NCBI RefSeq assembly: GCF_026151205.1
Contig: NC_087079.1
Span: forward strand, 1,638,028 to 1,702,027
DNA from: Bolinopsis microptera
Taxonomy: Eukaryota; Ctenophora; Tentaculata; Lobata; Bolinopsidae
Direction: 5' to 3'
DNA length: 64,000 bases
In this document: piece after piece, positions 13,001 to 22,753 of the stretch
How positions within the stretch are numbered: the first letter of the stretch is position 1
Layout: each line of letters opens with the position of its first letter
Translations under genes and position numbers: made by a program
The notes under the pieces: model-generated
The model's input: only the letters and a program-made list of their open reading frames with translations
What the model was told of the DNA's origin: nothing
Databases searched by the model: none

Positions 13001-16000
13001 ATAAGTCTTAAAATTACATTAAAAACGAACATTATATTGTCATGTAAAAATAAGTTCAGATCCTAAGTCCTGAAAAGTTCTAACTTGGCCGTGGATTTAT
13101 TAAATTCACGGCCCCGGCCCCGGCCAAATTCCAGAACGGCCAATTCCCGGCCCGGCAAAATTTGGACATTCCCGGCCCCGGCCCCGGCCCCGGCCAAATC
13201 CTACCCCCGGTCGTTTACTGGGTGGAAGTCTTACAGAATTTTGACGAGTTGGACAATTTACAGTAAAACCTCGCTTACCGTAAACCCCGATTACGTGATC
13301 CTATGAAATACGTCTCAAAAATGGGTCGAACTCCTTAATTCCCCTATCGGCTTGAGTGCTTCTAAACCATAACCCCTAGTTGGAAACCAGTACTTTGCAG
13401 AGGAAAGGTTGTGATCTGTCCGGGTAAACCCAGACCTACAGTACGACCCGTTTTAGTGTACTATTTCTCTTTCCTCCAAACTGTAGTGCGAATCGGGGTT
13501 TCACTATAATTATTTTGGTCAACTGGTTAAGTTCAGAGGAAGCCTTTGCCATCGAATTTAATTCTGAAAACATTCAAAAGTGGCTAAACGTGATCTTAAA
13601 ATGGAATAATAATGCACATATTATAAAAACGAGCAAAGTGAAGTAGTTGCTGATCACACAATTACCTGTAAATCATGAAATTATTAACATCAGCTGTAGG
13701 AACAGGTTTTTTTTTTTATTGAAATCTTTCAAATCGATCAATTACATACAAATTTACACAATGAATGAACAACATTAAATTTTCTCAAAAGTATAAGACT
13801 CCGATAAAATCAGATTTTCTAGGACAAAATGTATGTAATCAAAGGACCTGAGGGTCACCAAAACACAGATGTTGAGAGCAAAATGCACCTCCTGCACAAG
13901 TATGGGCCCACGAAAATCTTAAATTTTAAATAGAATTTCAAATAGAAACACACAAAAATATCAAAAGCAATCAAATCATATAATAAAGTGAAATCCATGA
14001 TGTGATGACATGCACTAAAATGAGAAATGAGAAATACAGACAACAGGGATTTAAGCTCCTTATGAACATATTGTTAGCTTTAGGTAAACTGCTTCACATC
14101 TCTGTCTCGAGGGAAAAATCTAGATCATAATCAAAGTCCTCCGGCATAATTTTATCCCACATGTAGGAGGTCAATTTGCTTTTGAACTCAGAAATAGTCT
14201 CTATCTCACGTATATCTAGAGGAATATGATTCCATTTGGAATGGGTCCTAAAGTAAAAGTTCTTAGCAAAAGCGTTAGAGCTTGCTCGTGGTAAGATCGA
14301 GCTTACAAAACATAAGGGGTCCATGTGGCTATTTCTTAACCTTGAGTGGCCTTGATATGGTTGCAAATATGAGGGTAAAGTGACAGGAATATGTTGCTTC
14401 ACAATTTTAAAGAAGAAAATAAGGTCAAGAAAGTCGAAGCGGTCTTCTATGGGCATAATCTTAAGCTGTCTGCATTTCTGAATGTATGTGGATGGTGGAT
14501 AACTCATATACTCCTCGCGAAGAATCCACTTAATAGCACGCTTTTGGAGGCCCTCCAGCTTGCTTATCTGGGATTTTGTGACCGGTCTCCATATAACTGA
14601 GCAATGCTCAAATTGACTTCTCATTAAAGTGAGATACAGTACTCTACGACGATTTACATCTTGAACAAAATAGCAATTTCTCCTTGCCATGCCTAATTTT
14701 TGGTTGGCCTTTGAGAGGACTTTAGAGCGCTGGTCTTGCCAGTCGAGATTCTTGGTCACAAAAACACCCAAATCCTTTTCATGATCGACATAGTCAAGTG
14801 CGATTCTTCCCATGGAGTATACAAAGTTAAAGAGTGGTAGGACACTAAGGAGGGAAACTGTTTCGGATATCCTTCCTGCGACGGTGAGGACCTTACATTT
14901 GTCGGGATGAAATCTCATTTTATTAGAAAGTGACCAGTCATGGAGATAATCAATGTCCTTCTGCAGTCGCAGGATATCAGACTCCGAAACAATCTCACGC
15001 CAAATTTTAGTATCATCGGCATACAGTGACAGTTGTGTGCCAGGTGAAATCCCCACTGATATATCATCAATGAACATAATGAACAACAAAGGTCCCAAAA
15101 TTGACCCTTGTGGTACACCAGATTGGGCGTTTCTCATGGAAGAAAACTTACCACTTATCAAGACCTGTTGTTGCCTGTCTCTTAGATAATCAGTGATGAA
15201 TTTCAGTAGCCTCCCATCAATACCAAATTTGCTCTTTAGCTTAAATAATATAAGATCATGGTTAACTGAGTCGAAAGCTTTGGCAAAATCAAAGTAGACT
15301 ACATCTGTTCTCATATTTTCATTCAGTGAGAGAGCTAGGCTCAGGTCACATAGACCTACAAGATTAGTTGCACATGATCTTTCAGCTCGAAAACCGTGTT
15401 GTTTATCGTTGATCATGCCGTTAGTAAGTGCAAGTAACTCATCTTTAATTATGCGTTCAAGAACTTTGGTGATTAAGCATGTAAGGGATATTGGCCTATA
15501 ATTTGAAACCTCGTGTTTATCACCTTTTTTATATATGGGTACAACGTGTCCCAGTTTCCACTCCCTAGGTAATGTCCCAATGTTGTAACATGAATGAAAT
15601 AATAGTGATAATGGGTATGCAAGCCCAACAGCACAGTTTTTCAAAAGTTTCCCATGAATACCGTCAGGCCCATAAGCTTTGTTAGGGTTAATATTGGAAA
15701 GGATTTTTCGAACCCTTTGGTGGTCAAATGCAATATCAAAGCGCCAATCGTTTGAATAATCAATATCTATGTCGTATAATGATGCTTCAGAGAACTGCTC
15801 AAAGAAAAAGCCATTAAATAAGTTGGCCTGGTCCTCTGGGCAGTTGCGGACAATGCCTTTGTAGCTTACAAACTCAGGAATTCTTTGACTAGCTGTTTTT
15901 GATTTTACATATGACCAGAATTTTTTTGTTACAAGAGCGCTATCATCTGATTCATTTAATGTTTCTCGCATTTTTTGAGCAACCACATTTTTGAAGTTTT

Positions 16001-19000
16001 TCCTGGCAAGGGAGAATGCTATTTGGGCTCTATCGCTTTTATGTCTATCTTTATGCAGTCTTATTTTCTTGCGCCATGCATCATAGCACTCTGAGTCAAA
16101 CCATGGATCTTGTCCATCTGTCTTAACTGAGCATTTCTTGATGAATTTGTCAGTGATATTAAAAAGTTTTTCTTTAAATTTTTTCCACCCAATTTCAGGT
16201 TCTGTGCCATTAAGCAATACATTCCAGTCTGTGTGCCGGAGTTCATGGTTTAACCTCTCCCAGTTCACGTTTTTATAGTTATAGCACATACGCTTAACCG
16301 GCTTCTTCCTATTTACCTTAATGTTGATCTTAAAGTTAAATAATTGAACTGCACGAAAAATTAAATCTATGGTACAGTTAAACCCCGATTTACCGCGGAG
16401 TTCGGGAGAAAGAAATAGGCGCGGTAAATCGGGGTTTGCGGTAAATCGGGGTTTTACTGTATAACTTATCAGTAGCTCGCGCGCAATGTTTAAAATTTAA
16501 ATACTTGCTGGTTCGGTGGCGTTAGTTGTATTGATAAGAAGTTGCACGTGCACGTACCTTGATAACGGTGGTGTTAGTGGTATTGATAAGAAGTTGCACG
16601 TGCACGTACCTTGATAACGGTGGTGTTAGTGGTATTGATAAGAAGTTGCACGTGCACGTACCTTGATAACGGTGGTGTTAGTGGTATTGATAAGAAGTTG
16701 CACGTGCACGTACCTTGATAACGGTGGTGTTAGTGGTATTGATAAGAAGTTGCACGTGCACGTACCTTGATAACGGTGGTGTTAGTGGTATTGATAAGAA
16801 GTTGCACGTGCACGTACCTTGATAACGGTGGTGTTAGTGGTATTAATAAGAAGTTGCACGTGCACGTACCTTGATAACGGTGGTGTTAGTGGTATTGATA
16901 AGAAGTTGCACGTGCACGTACCTTGATAACGGTGGTGTTAGTGGTATTGATAAGAAGTTGCACGTGCACGTACCTTGATAACGGTGGTGTTAGTTGTATT
17001 GATAAGAAGTTGCACGTGCACGTACCTTGATAACGGTGGTGTTAGTGGTATTGATAAGAAGTTGCACGTGCACGTACCTTGATAACGGTGGTGTTAGTGG
17101 TATTGATAAGAAGTTGCACGTGCACGTACCTTGATAACGGTGGTGTTAGTGGTATTGATAAGAAGTTGCACGTGCACGTACCTTGATAACGGTGGTGTTA
17201 GTGGTATTGATAAGAAGTTGCACGTGCACGTACCTTGATAACGGTGGTGTTAGTGGTATTGATAAGAAGTTGCACGTGGGAGGGCATGCTGTCCGTTTCC
17301 GTGGTGACTTGTAAGGAAGTCTGTAGTTGGGTGTTAGCTGGGATAATGCCCATGTGTTGGCCGTCTACGTCGGTTGTAGCGCTCAGTTTCAAACCTCCAA
17401 CCTGTGTGATGGGGTAGAAGTGAGGGAAGATCACTGATCAGGTGAACGAAGTTAACACCCAACTCAAAAACTAAATATTATATTGTTTTAAAAATCATAA
17501 TAAATATTCATTAACTTAAATCGTAATAAACATTGATTAACTGGATGATTGGTTATGGTAATCTACGGATTACAATTGGGCCACAACACAACTTTCGTTA
17601 CACATTATAAAGCTAAAATTATGAACTGACCTCCTTTCCTGCTTTGGTGTTCTCACTGTAGTTCTTAAGTTCTAGGAGCAAGTTGTTCTTCCTCTGCGCT
17701 AGTTCTCTGACCAGGTCTTGTTCTGCATCATTATCCATCAGGTTGTGGGACGAATCCTTGTTGGCGGGAGAGTAACCTCGAACCTTGAGATAGAAGTGTT
17801 ATGACGTCATGACTGAACTGGTCATGAGAAAATGATAACGAAATTATTGATATATTCAACCGCCACATAGCCACATGACTGAATAGTGAATGTTGTTCTT
17901 TCGTTTGACCGTGTATGTGATAATGGTACTATTATTAGTCAAATAGGTTTCTCTTAAAACCACAAAAACATAATTTGAGGTCATAACACCTCAGATGGTA
18001 GAATATACCACCAACTTCAATCTGAAATCTAAAAATAATCAGACGGCCAACCAGATGTCCAGCCACGATATATGGTTGGCACTGAGCCACACGTGACACG
18101 CACGTGACAACACGTGACAACACGTGACTAGTACTCACCTCCCCATCCACACTACAGGTAATGAGCTGTTTAGTCCCGTCCCGCCTGTAGTCGCCCTCTA
18201 CGATGCCAGCCACTGCTGAACCAAAGTTATCTTTAAACACTACCTGGGGGAGGAAACCTTTAGCTATTTCAAAGCGGGGGTGAGGGTAGAAAGATGGTGC
18301 AACTTGCTGAAGATAATTAGAAGATAATATTTAACTAACCATTACCATTTTTACAATTCCACTAAATAATTTTTTTTCTGAGTCTGAAGGCGTCCAATCG
18401 ATGTTCAAATTACCTAGTTTTAAAAATTTAAGGTACCAGTCTGTTTTAAGGTATTGTTCTATCGCCAAACTATTAAACCACCACGAACAAGTTTAGCCCA
18501 CGTGACCAGCACGAACAAGTTTAGCCCAGGTGACCAGCCCACGTGACCAACACGAACAAGTTTTGCCCACGTGACCAGCACATACCTCTCCGTTATGGCT
18601 ACTCCTGGCATCAAGTTTACCACTACTCCACCCCGTGATCAGCTCCGGTACTCCGTCTCCGTTCAGATCATACGAGAAGATGGACACCGCCTGGTTCTTG
18701 GACTTGATCCTCCAGAAGCGTGAGTTACGGTCGTACACTCCCACTGTACCGTTAGCTAGAGCGTACCTGTTGTAGGTCAGGTAAGGAATGTGGCGTGACG
18801 AGATATATCTCTGGTTATTAAACGTGTACCAATACCAACACGCACAATGCAAAATATTATGGATGGAACTAGTAAAATGCCTGGTATTCCACGACAAATC
18901 CAGAACCCATCCAGAATTTCCAAACTCTAGCGACAGCTCCGTGACTGAAAGTATAATCTGCTATCTCATTGTATCCACAGTAAACTTACCCGAACTTGCT

Positions 19001-21496
19001 GCCGTTCATAGCAGCTAGACACGTGACACTCTCGGTCTCAGTGATCTCAGCTATCATCTCATCAGAGTGGAAGACCCTTATCTCGTAGTCCTCAGAACCC
19101 ACCACCAGCTCGTTGATGTTGTCCTGGTTGTAGTCGAGAAGAGCCAGAGAGCACACGTTATCCCCCGTTACTGTCCAGAACTTGTCATCTCCGTCTTCTG
19201 AGAAGCCTGGACAACGAGACAATGTTAGAAATATAGTAGTTATATTACAGTTAGTTGTAAATTATAGTTGTTCTGGATCAAGATGAAGAACTGGGCAGAT
19301 TTTAACATACTTTTAAATAATCCTGTAATTTCTAATTATTATTATATTTGAATAATCACATAATATTCATATTGTTATTTGATACATTGTTGCATAAGAA
19401 CAGCAAGCATATAAAATAATCCTCATACCCTCCACCTACCAGAAATAGAGCAGTTACCACCAGTGAACACCAGTGGAACATCACAATCAGCAATGTAGCC
19501 GTGAGCTATCGTGTTCACCCCGTCCGGACACTCTCTGTAATAATATTGGTGACTTTTTTTGAGATTTTGGACTCGCAGACTACCTAGTTGAGAGTGTACC
19601 ACAACCTAGCACCCTGCCTAAACGTTCAGAACTACCGGACCTATGTGGCAAGCCTGTTCCCTGAACACAAAAAAAGTAGTAATGGTGCAAATAACACTTT
19701 TTGTTGCAGTTATTTTATGTGCCTTTCAGAAAAGTCATTTACAAAATAAAAATTCAGTATACCATGCCCTATAATACCAGAAGATTTATTATGTTTCAAT
19801 CCAGGATTCCAGACCATTTGAAACCGCACAGCTCCGGGGGTCCCGAGTAGTAAGTATATAATAATGCTCACTAACTGACCTACACTAATGGAACCAGCTA
19901 TATCATCACGTGACACAATCACCGAATTATTCCAAACATCCTCGACAAAGAACCCAGGTCACTTAAACCTATAAAATGTTAAATTTGCAGGAACTCTCCC
20001 CCTATTATAACAATAACAGGCAGCTACAAAGTTATTTTGGTACCCTCATATAATCGATTATGCTGTATAAGTATTGGATGTCAGATGTTAAAATAGGGTG
20101 GTGGCGGGTCTCCTTTATTGTACAGACCCCGGTACTGAAATGCCACAACATATTCAGGGGCTGCATTAGGGGCTGCATTTGAGCTCTGAGCTGAAGAACT
20201 TTAGCTGTAGATGTAAGGATGTAGACATAAGCAATTTATTTCAAGATCAACACCCTTCTTTTCTAGACATCCAACTACCTAACAGCCATGACATCATAGT
20301 AAAATATGCAATATTAATCATAGCCACAACTTACATACATGTGACTAAAGAAAGAAAGAAAGAGATTTCCTTGTGTTTTATTGCGTCATACTGAAGATTG
20401 TTATACCTGTAAAAGAGGTCGGAGTTGTTGTGAACGTCGTAGGCCAGGAAGTGAGTCTGTGATCCGACGAACAGGGTATCCTTGTCATCAGCACCCAGGC
20501 ATCCCGCACCCATCGCAGAGATCTGCGGGAGAGAGTGAAGGTGTTATAACAGTGTTATATTAAGGTGTAAATTATAAAGGTGTTATATAGAGGTGTTATT
20601 TTTTATCATACTGTGATCACAACGAATGTGTGAGTTGTTAGTACCTGTAGTACTACTACTATACTACTACTGCTTTACTTTACTTTACGTTGTTTAGCTG
20701 CAAGGGGTCATCTATGAAAACCACCCTTTTTCTTTTACTTCGGACAACCATGGCCGGCACCAGCACTTACAGGAACCCGAAGGATCGATAACTAAGGCCA
20801 GCGACGGTTAAGGTATTATACCACACTTTATTCGCCCGTGGCTCCGCTGTATAGATCATGTACAGCTCCTCATTTAACCCTCACACACACGATTTCTCGA
20901 GAATTCGGCTGAGTAGACCGGGGGGCTGCATTGGTCCATCGGAACCCTTAGCAGAACGGCAACGCCGCTCACCCCATGGCTAGTGGCACAGGCGTAGATC
21001 GAACCCGCAACCTCGTGATTGAGCAGCATATCACGAGTAAGGCAGGTCGACTAACGAACTGCACCGCTAAGCCACTTAGTACTAATACTACAAATAATAG
21101 TAATACCTGTTGCCCAATGTTGAGATAGTAAAGATCAGGTACAAGGTTGTCAGAGGTAACTAGTCTGCTGCTCTTTCCCTCGCTCATCTGGGACCCACTG
21201 AACGGGTTGTGGATAAACACCTAAAATAGTTGTTATTGTTGTTATTATGTTGTATAATATGTTGTCATGGTGCCACATCTCTAACATTTCATGATTTCAT
21301 AATTCCAATTTAACTAATAGTGTGATAAATATTTAAATAAACTATTAATTAATAGAGCGATTACTGTCAATTACTGTACCTTTCCGGCAGAGGTAGCACA
21401 TGCTAAGTTAGGATTTACACCATCAAATTTTCCTAGTGTAACTCTCCGTGGGAGGATCTTCTGTTTTAGCTTTAGTGTAAAGAGTGGAGCTAGCAT
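7050..21496 (-). CDS. BBS2: BBS2, Bardet-Biedl syndrome 2 protein (BBSome subunit), complete 16-exon gene
   Basis: BBS2 is a core subunit of the BBSome, the coat complex that moves membrane proteins in and out of cilia. Coding exons (minus): 21496-21380, 21220-21107, 20522-20407, 19534-19440, 19206-18990, 18766-18586, 18243-18139, 17783-17631, 17401-17234, 12211-12066, 10107-9927, 9595-9517, 9085-8955, 8799-8630, 7442-7367, 7178-7050. All junctions are GT/AG with matching phases and sum to 2178 nt (725 aa; human 721). The start [11 protein letters not shown] matches the family N-terminus. Hallmarks in order: the beta-propeller ([14 protein letters not shown] about 103-116, WTVTGDN about 157, [26 protein letters not shown]), the coiled coil ([20 protein letters not shown] about 335-355), the GAE-like region ([27 protein letters not shown] about 427-441, ELSRQLPRF) and the helical C-terminus ([36 protein letters not shown]). 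The gene lies 1.26 kb downstream of IQCB1 in the same orientation. Introns 9 and 10 are swollen by transposons and by minisatellites that copy the splice borders. Exon 12 is the least conserved part. Confidence 0.96.
10081..11507. repeat. 48-bp minisatellite (about 30 copies) built from the BBS2 exon 11 acceptor
   Basis: On the minus (sense) strand every unit holds a branch-point-like TTCTGAC, a pyrimidine tract, CCTCAG, and then the first exon codons (HKNSSQYHV in the exon frame). The array starts inside exon 11 and fills most of the 3' part of intron 10. Variants (GAGTCAG/GGGTCAG, GTGCCTG/GTTACTG) recur every six units near 10581 and 10869, showing higher-order duplication. A second copy of the exon's ELSRQLP segment occurs at about 10257-10282. 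Because 48 is a multiple of three, a 401-codon plus-strand frame (10301-11506) is open, but it is only the repeat. In the exon frame the standard units end in TGA straight after HVF, so only the acceptor at 10108-10110 gives a working protein. Confidence 0.95.
11508..12065. other. BBS2 intron 10, unique part
   Basis: Non-coding remainder of intron 10 between the 48-bp array and exon 10. No transposon end or reading frame of note. Confidence 0.5.
12298..12440. mobile_element. Partial copy of the TTAA-flanked foldback MITE
   Basis: Starts directly after TTAA (12294-12297) with GGGGGCTTCATGAAAATT and follows the left arm of the element at 39177-39748: TTTCTAATAGAAGGGAGTG, GATATCTATCAG, GGTCAAAGGTTAGCGCT, GTAATTGTGTTGCGCG. 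The second arm is missing, so it is a one-ended relic in BBS2 intron 9. Confidence 0.75.
12595..12660. mobile_element. Solo Tigger/pogo-type terminal repeat
   Basis: TA followed by CAGTAAAACCCCGATTTACC and a GGGGGAAGG stretch, the same end as the MITEs at 16375 and 37674. The matching right end is not visible nearby. It lies in BBS2 intron 9. Confidence 0.6.
12865..13213. repeat. GC-rich element with GGCCCC hexamer runs
   Basis: A sharply GC-rich island in AT-rich intron 9. It has inverted ends CGACCGGG / CCCGGTCG, two arms with CCGGCC(CCGGCC)n, and an AT-rich centre. The arms contain repeated GGCCCC/GGGGCC, which can form G-quadruplexes or hairpins. It is probably a foldback MITE. I could not find a convincing target duplication. 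Confidence 0.55.
13261..13506. mobile_element. Tigger/pogo-like MITE
   Basis: Inside TA dinucleotides, the left end CAGTAAAACCTCGCTTACC and the right end GAATCGGGGTTTCACTA are imperfect inverted repeats of the pogo/Tigger type. About 246 bp, non-coding, in BBS2 intron 9 and directly beside the GGCCCC element. Confidence 0.6.
13707..16360 (-). mobile_element. CR1/L2-like non-LTR retrotransposon, 5'-truncated, in BBS2 intron 9
   Basis: A minus-strand LINE ending in a poly(A) tail (the T run at 13707-13717 on the plus strand). It carries one long open frame (14094-16289) and a 3' UTR of about 380 bp. The frame stays open upstream of its first Met to about 16330 and then stops, and no apurinic endonuclease domain is present, so the copy was truncated during insertion. 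It has the same orientation as BBS2, inside the 4.9-kb intron between exons 9 and 10. Confidence 0.85.
14094..16289 (-). CDS. Reverse transcriptase of a CR1/L2-like LINE (731 codons, no frameshift)
   Basis: Copies LINE RNA back into DNA at the target site. Residues 1-190 are the linker upstream of the polymerase. The polymerase begins at about 200 ([17 protein letters not shown]), then VVPIYKKGD (249-257), NYRPISL (263-269), palm motif [15 protein letters not shown] (332-345), motif [15 protein letters not shown] (390-403) and the catalytic YADD (423-426). The C-terminal part holds LGVF...LDWQDQ and [11 protein letters not shown], normal for this clade. There is no stop or shift over 2.2 kb, and all three catalytic aspartates are present, which points to a fairly recent insertion. 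The N-terminal endonuclease is missing, so this copy could not move by itself. The clade call (CR1/L2/Rex versus Jockey) rests on motif style only. Confidence 0.9.
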   Translation of the reverse strand: MCYNYKNVNWERLNHELRHTDWNVLLNGTEPEIGWKKFKEKLFNITDKFIKKCSVKTDGQDPWFDSECYDAWRKKIRLHKDRHKSDRAQIAFSLARKNFKNVVAQKMRETLNESDDSALVTKKFWSYVKSKTASQRIPEFVSYKGIVRNCPEDQANLFNGFFFEQFSEASLYDIDIDYSNDWRFDIAFDHQRVRKILSNINPNKAYGPDGIHGKLLKNCAVGLAYPLSLLFHSCYNIGTLPREWKLGHVVPIYKKGDKHEVSNYRPISLTCLITKVLERIIKDELLALTNGMINDKQHGFRAERSCATNLVGLCDLSLALSLNENMRTDVVYFDFAKAFDSVNHDLILFKLKSKFGIDGRLLKFITDYLRDRQQQVLISGKFSSMRNAQSGVPQGSILGPLLFIMFIDDISVGISPGTQLSLYADDTKIWREIVSESDILRLQKDIDYLHDWSLSNKMRFHPDKCKVLTVAGRISETVSLLSVLPLFNFVYSMGRIALDYVDHEKDLGVFVTKNLDWQDQRSKVLSKANQKLGMARRNCYFVQDVNRRRVLYLTLMRSQFEHCSVIWRPVTKSQISKLEGLQKRAIKWILREEYMSYPPSTYIQKCRQLKIMPIEDRFDFLDLIFFFKIVKQHIPVTLPSYLQPYQGHSRLRNSHMDPLCFVSSILPRASSNAFAKNFYFRTHSKWNHIPLDIREIETISEFKSKLTSYMWDKIMPEDFDYDLDFSLETEM
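16375..16459. mobile_element. 85-bp Tigger/pogo-like MITE
   Basis: TA-flanked palindromic element with ends CAGTTAAACCCCGATTTACC and its inverse GGTAAATCGGGGTTTTACTG. The right arm has the GCGGTAAATCGGGG block twice. In BBS2 intron 9, directly upstream of the LINE. Confidence 0.8.
16512..17275. repeat. 52-bp minisatellite (about 15 copies) built from the BBS2 exon 9 end and its splice donor
   Basis: On the minus strand each unit is the last coding piece of exon 9 ([15 protein letters not shown]) followed by the donor GTACGTGCACGTG, which itself leads into the next copy. The array therefore repeats the end of exon 9 and its 5' splice site down into intron 9, with almost no divergence. The true exon end is at 17234. 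Use of any later donor would add 52 nt per unit and reads [11 protein letters not shown] and then a stop. Each unit contains CACGTG. Confidence 0.95.
18090..18130. repeat. 10-bp CACGTGACAA repeat beside the BBS2 exon 7 donor
   Basis: CACGTGAC occurs at 18090, 18101, 18111 and 18121, ending eight bases inside intron 7 from the donor (GTGAGT, 18138-18133). Confidence 0.85.
18483..18590. repeat. CACGTG-containing repeat at the BBS2 exon 6 donor
   Basis: Units of about 28-40 bp (on the sense strand GTGCTGGTCACGTGGGC followed by AAACTTGTTC) begin at the donor itself: the donor GTATGTGCTGG is the first copy of the block that recurs as GTTCGTGCTGG. Three to four copies lie inside intron 6. Confidence 0.8.
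20528..20600. repeat. Degenerate AAGGTGTTAT repeat next to the BBS2 exon 3 acceptor
   Basis: Four to five loose copies of AAGGTGTTATA, starting about 7 bp from the acceptor (CCCGCAG) of exon 3. Confidence 0.6.
20672..21082 (-). mobile_element. tRNA-derived SINE in BBS2 intron 2
   Basis: The minus strand begins with an A-box-like TGGCTTAGCGGTGC, followed at tRNA spacing by a B-box-like GGGTTCGATCT (near 21006-20996). These are the two internal RNA polymerase III promoter elements. A unique body of about 300 bp follows, and the 3' end is a short AAAGT tandem tail, as in many SINEs. The acceptor-stem halves do not pair, so it is not a working tRNA gene. The element fills most of the 584-bp intron between exons 3 and 2. 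Confidence 0.75.
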
Positions 21497-22753
21497 CACG
21501 TGACTCAAAGATAACAGAGATCAGATAACAGAGATCAGATAAGACAGCTTATTCCATATCTTCCTACAAACCAAACAGTTGGTCATTAACAAATATCTTG
21601 ATAAAATATGACTCAATTGCACTATAGTTTGAAATTTAATGTATTTATAGAGTTTTTCGCTGATAACGTCGCGTCTTGTATTGACATTCTGTCTAGCAGC
21701 AGTCAATTTCAATGAACGCCCATCATATTGGGTTTGACGGAGCTTAAGATTGCTTAATAACATGACTAGGTCAGACTTTTCCGACTTTATCAGAAACTAA
21801 AATACAAAACTTGATCAGACGAGATCTTATAAATTGCTCAACAATGTTAAGTTCCACACGCACGGCCACTAACAGCAGATATTTTATACCTTGATGGCTA
21901 TAATTAGAATAATTCCACGCACCTCCTATACTCACATATTTTCATATACTCACATATTTTGGACATTCCGCCGCTTTTTTAAGCTCAAACTGACCACTTC
22001 ACTGTTCACACGTTTTTTATCACACCTCCACACACTATTTTGAACTGTAAAAATGTCATGCTCTTAATATTCAAATAAAGCAGACTTTGAATTCTGTGAA
22101 AGTCTTATAAATTTATACAATACATGATGTGTTAAATTTTATAATGCAATATTATGCAATAAAATGAATAAATACAATTCGTAATACTTTATGACTTTAT
22201 TAGGTACATAATTGTGACATCTGTTAATGCCCGAATTACCGCCCCAACTACGATACATTTTTCTGCACTGCAAACCCTACAGCTATATAAAATGTATAAA
22301 ACTGACGTGTCAAGACATACCAACTGTGAAAACACCAATAATTGGCATATTAATTAGTAACTCAGAAGTGGTAATCCACAACTAATTCAATAATTGAAAT
22401 AATGGAATAACGTTAAGTCAGTCAATTTATAAACTCATCAAATCATTCAAATTACCACCCCATATAATAATAGCATAATTTTTACAATTGTGCATCGAAA
22501 CTGTGCCAATATAAAAATAGAAATGAGCGATAAATATCGATACTGAAAGCCAGAAAAATGCTCAAAAATGCTGTCATATAATAATTCTTTGATAAACCAA
22601 TAAATATCTTAGATAAAAACGTATGATTATGTACAATAAAAATACCTTTACAAGAGCTGAAAATCTGAAACAAAGGTGACAAAGTGGCTAGCGACAAAGC
22701 GGCTAGTGACAAAGCGGCTAGTGACAAAGCGGCTAGTGACAAAGCGGCTAGTT
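21497..22753. promoter_or_regulatory. Intergenic space between IQCB1 3' end and BBS2 start
   Basis: This 1.26-kb gap must contain the IQCB1 3' UTR and the BBS2 promoter. CACGTG (21497-21502) touches the BBS2 start codon, and a 14-bp ATAACAGAGATCAG duplication lies at 21513-21540 in the 5' UTR. A possible IQCB1 poly(A) signal (AATAAA on minus, 22201-22196) is about 550 bp past the stop. I see no X-box here. Confidence 0.5.
22682..22752. repeat. 16-bp repeat directly after the IQCB1 stop codon
   Basis: About four and a half copies of a unit read on plus as CGGCTAGTGACAAAG, beginning right at the end of the IQCB1 coding sequence (TGA at 22756-22754) and running into the 3' UTR. Confidence 0.9.

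Noticed and set aside
20969-21082. A possible functional tRNA gene (A and B boxes on the minus strand)
   Set aside because: The acceptor-stem ends do not pair and the sequence continues into a long body with an AAAGT tail, as in a SINE.
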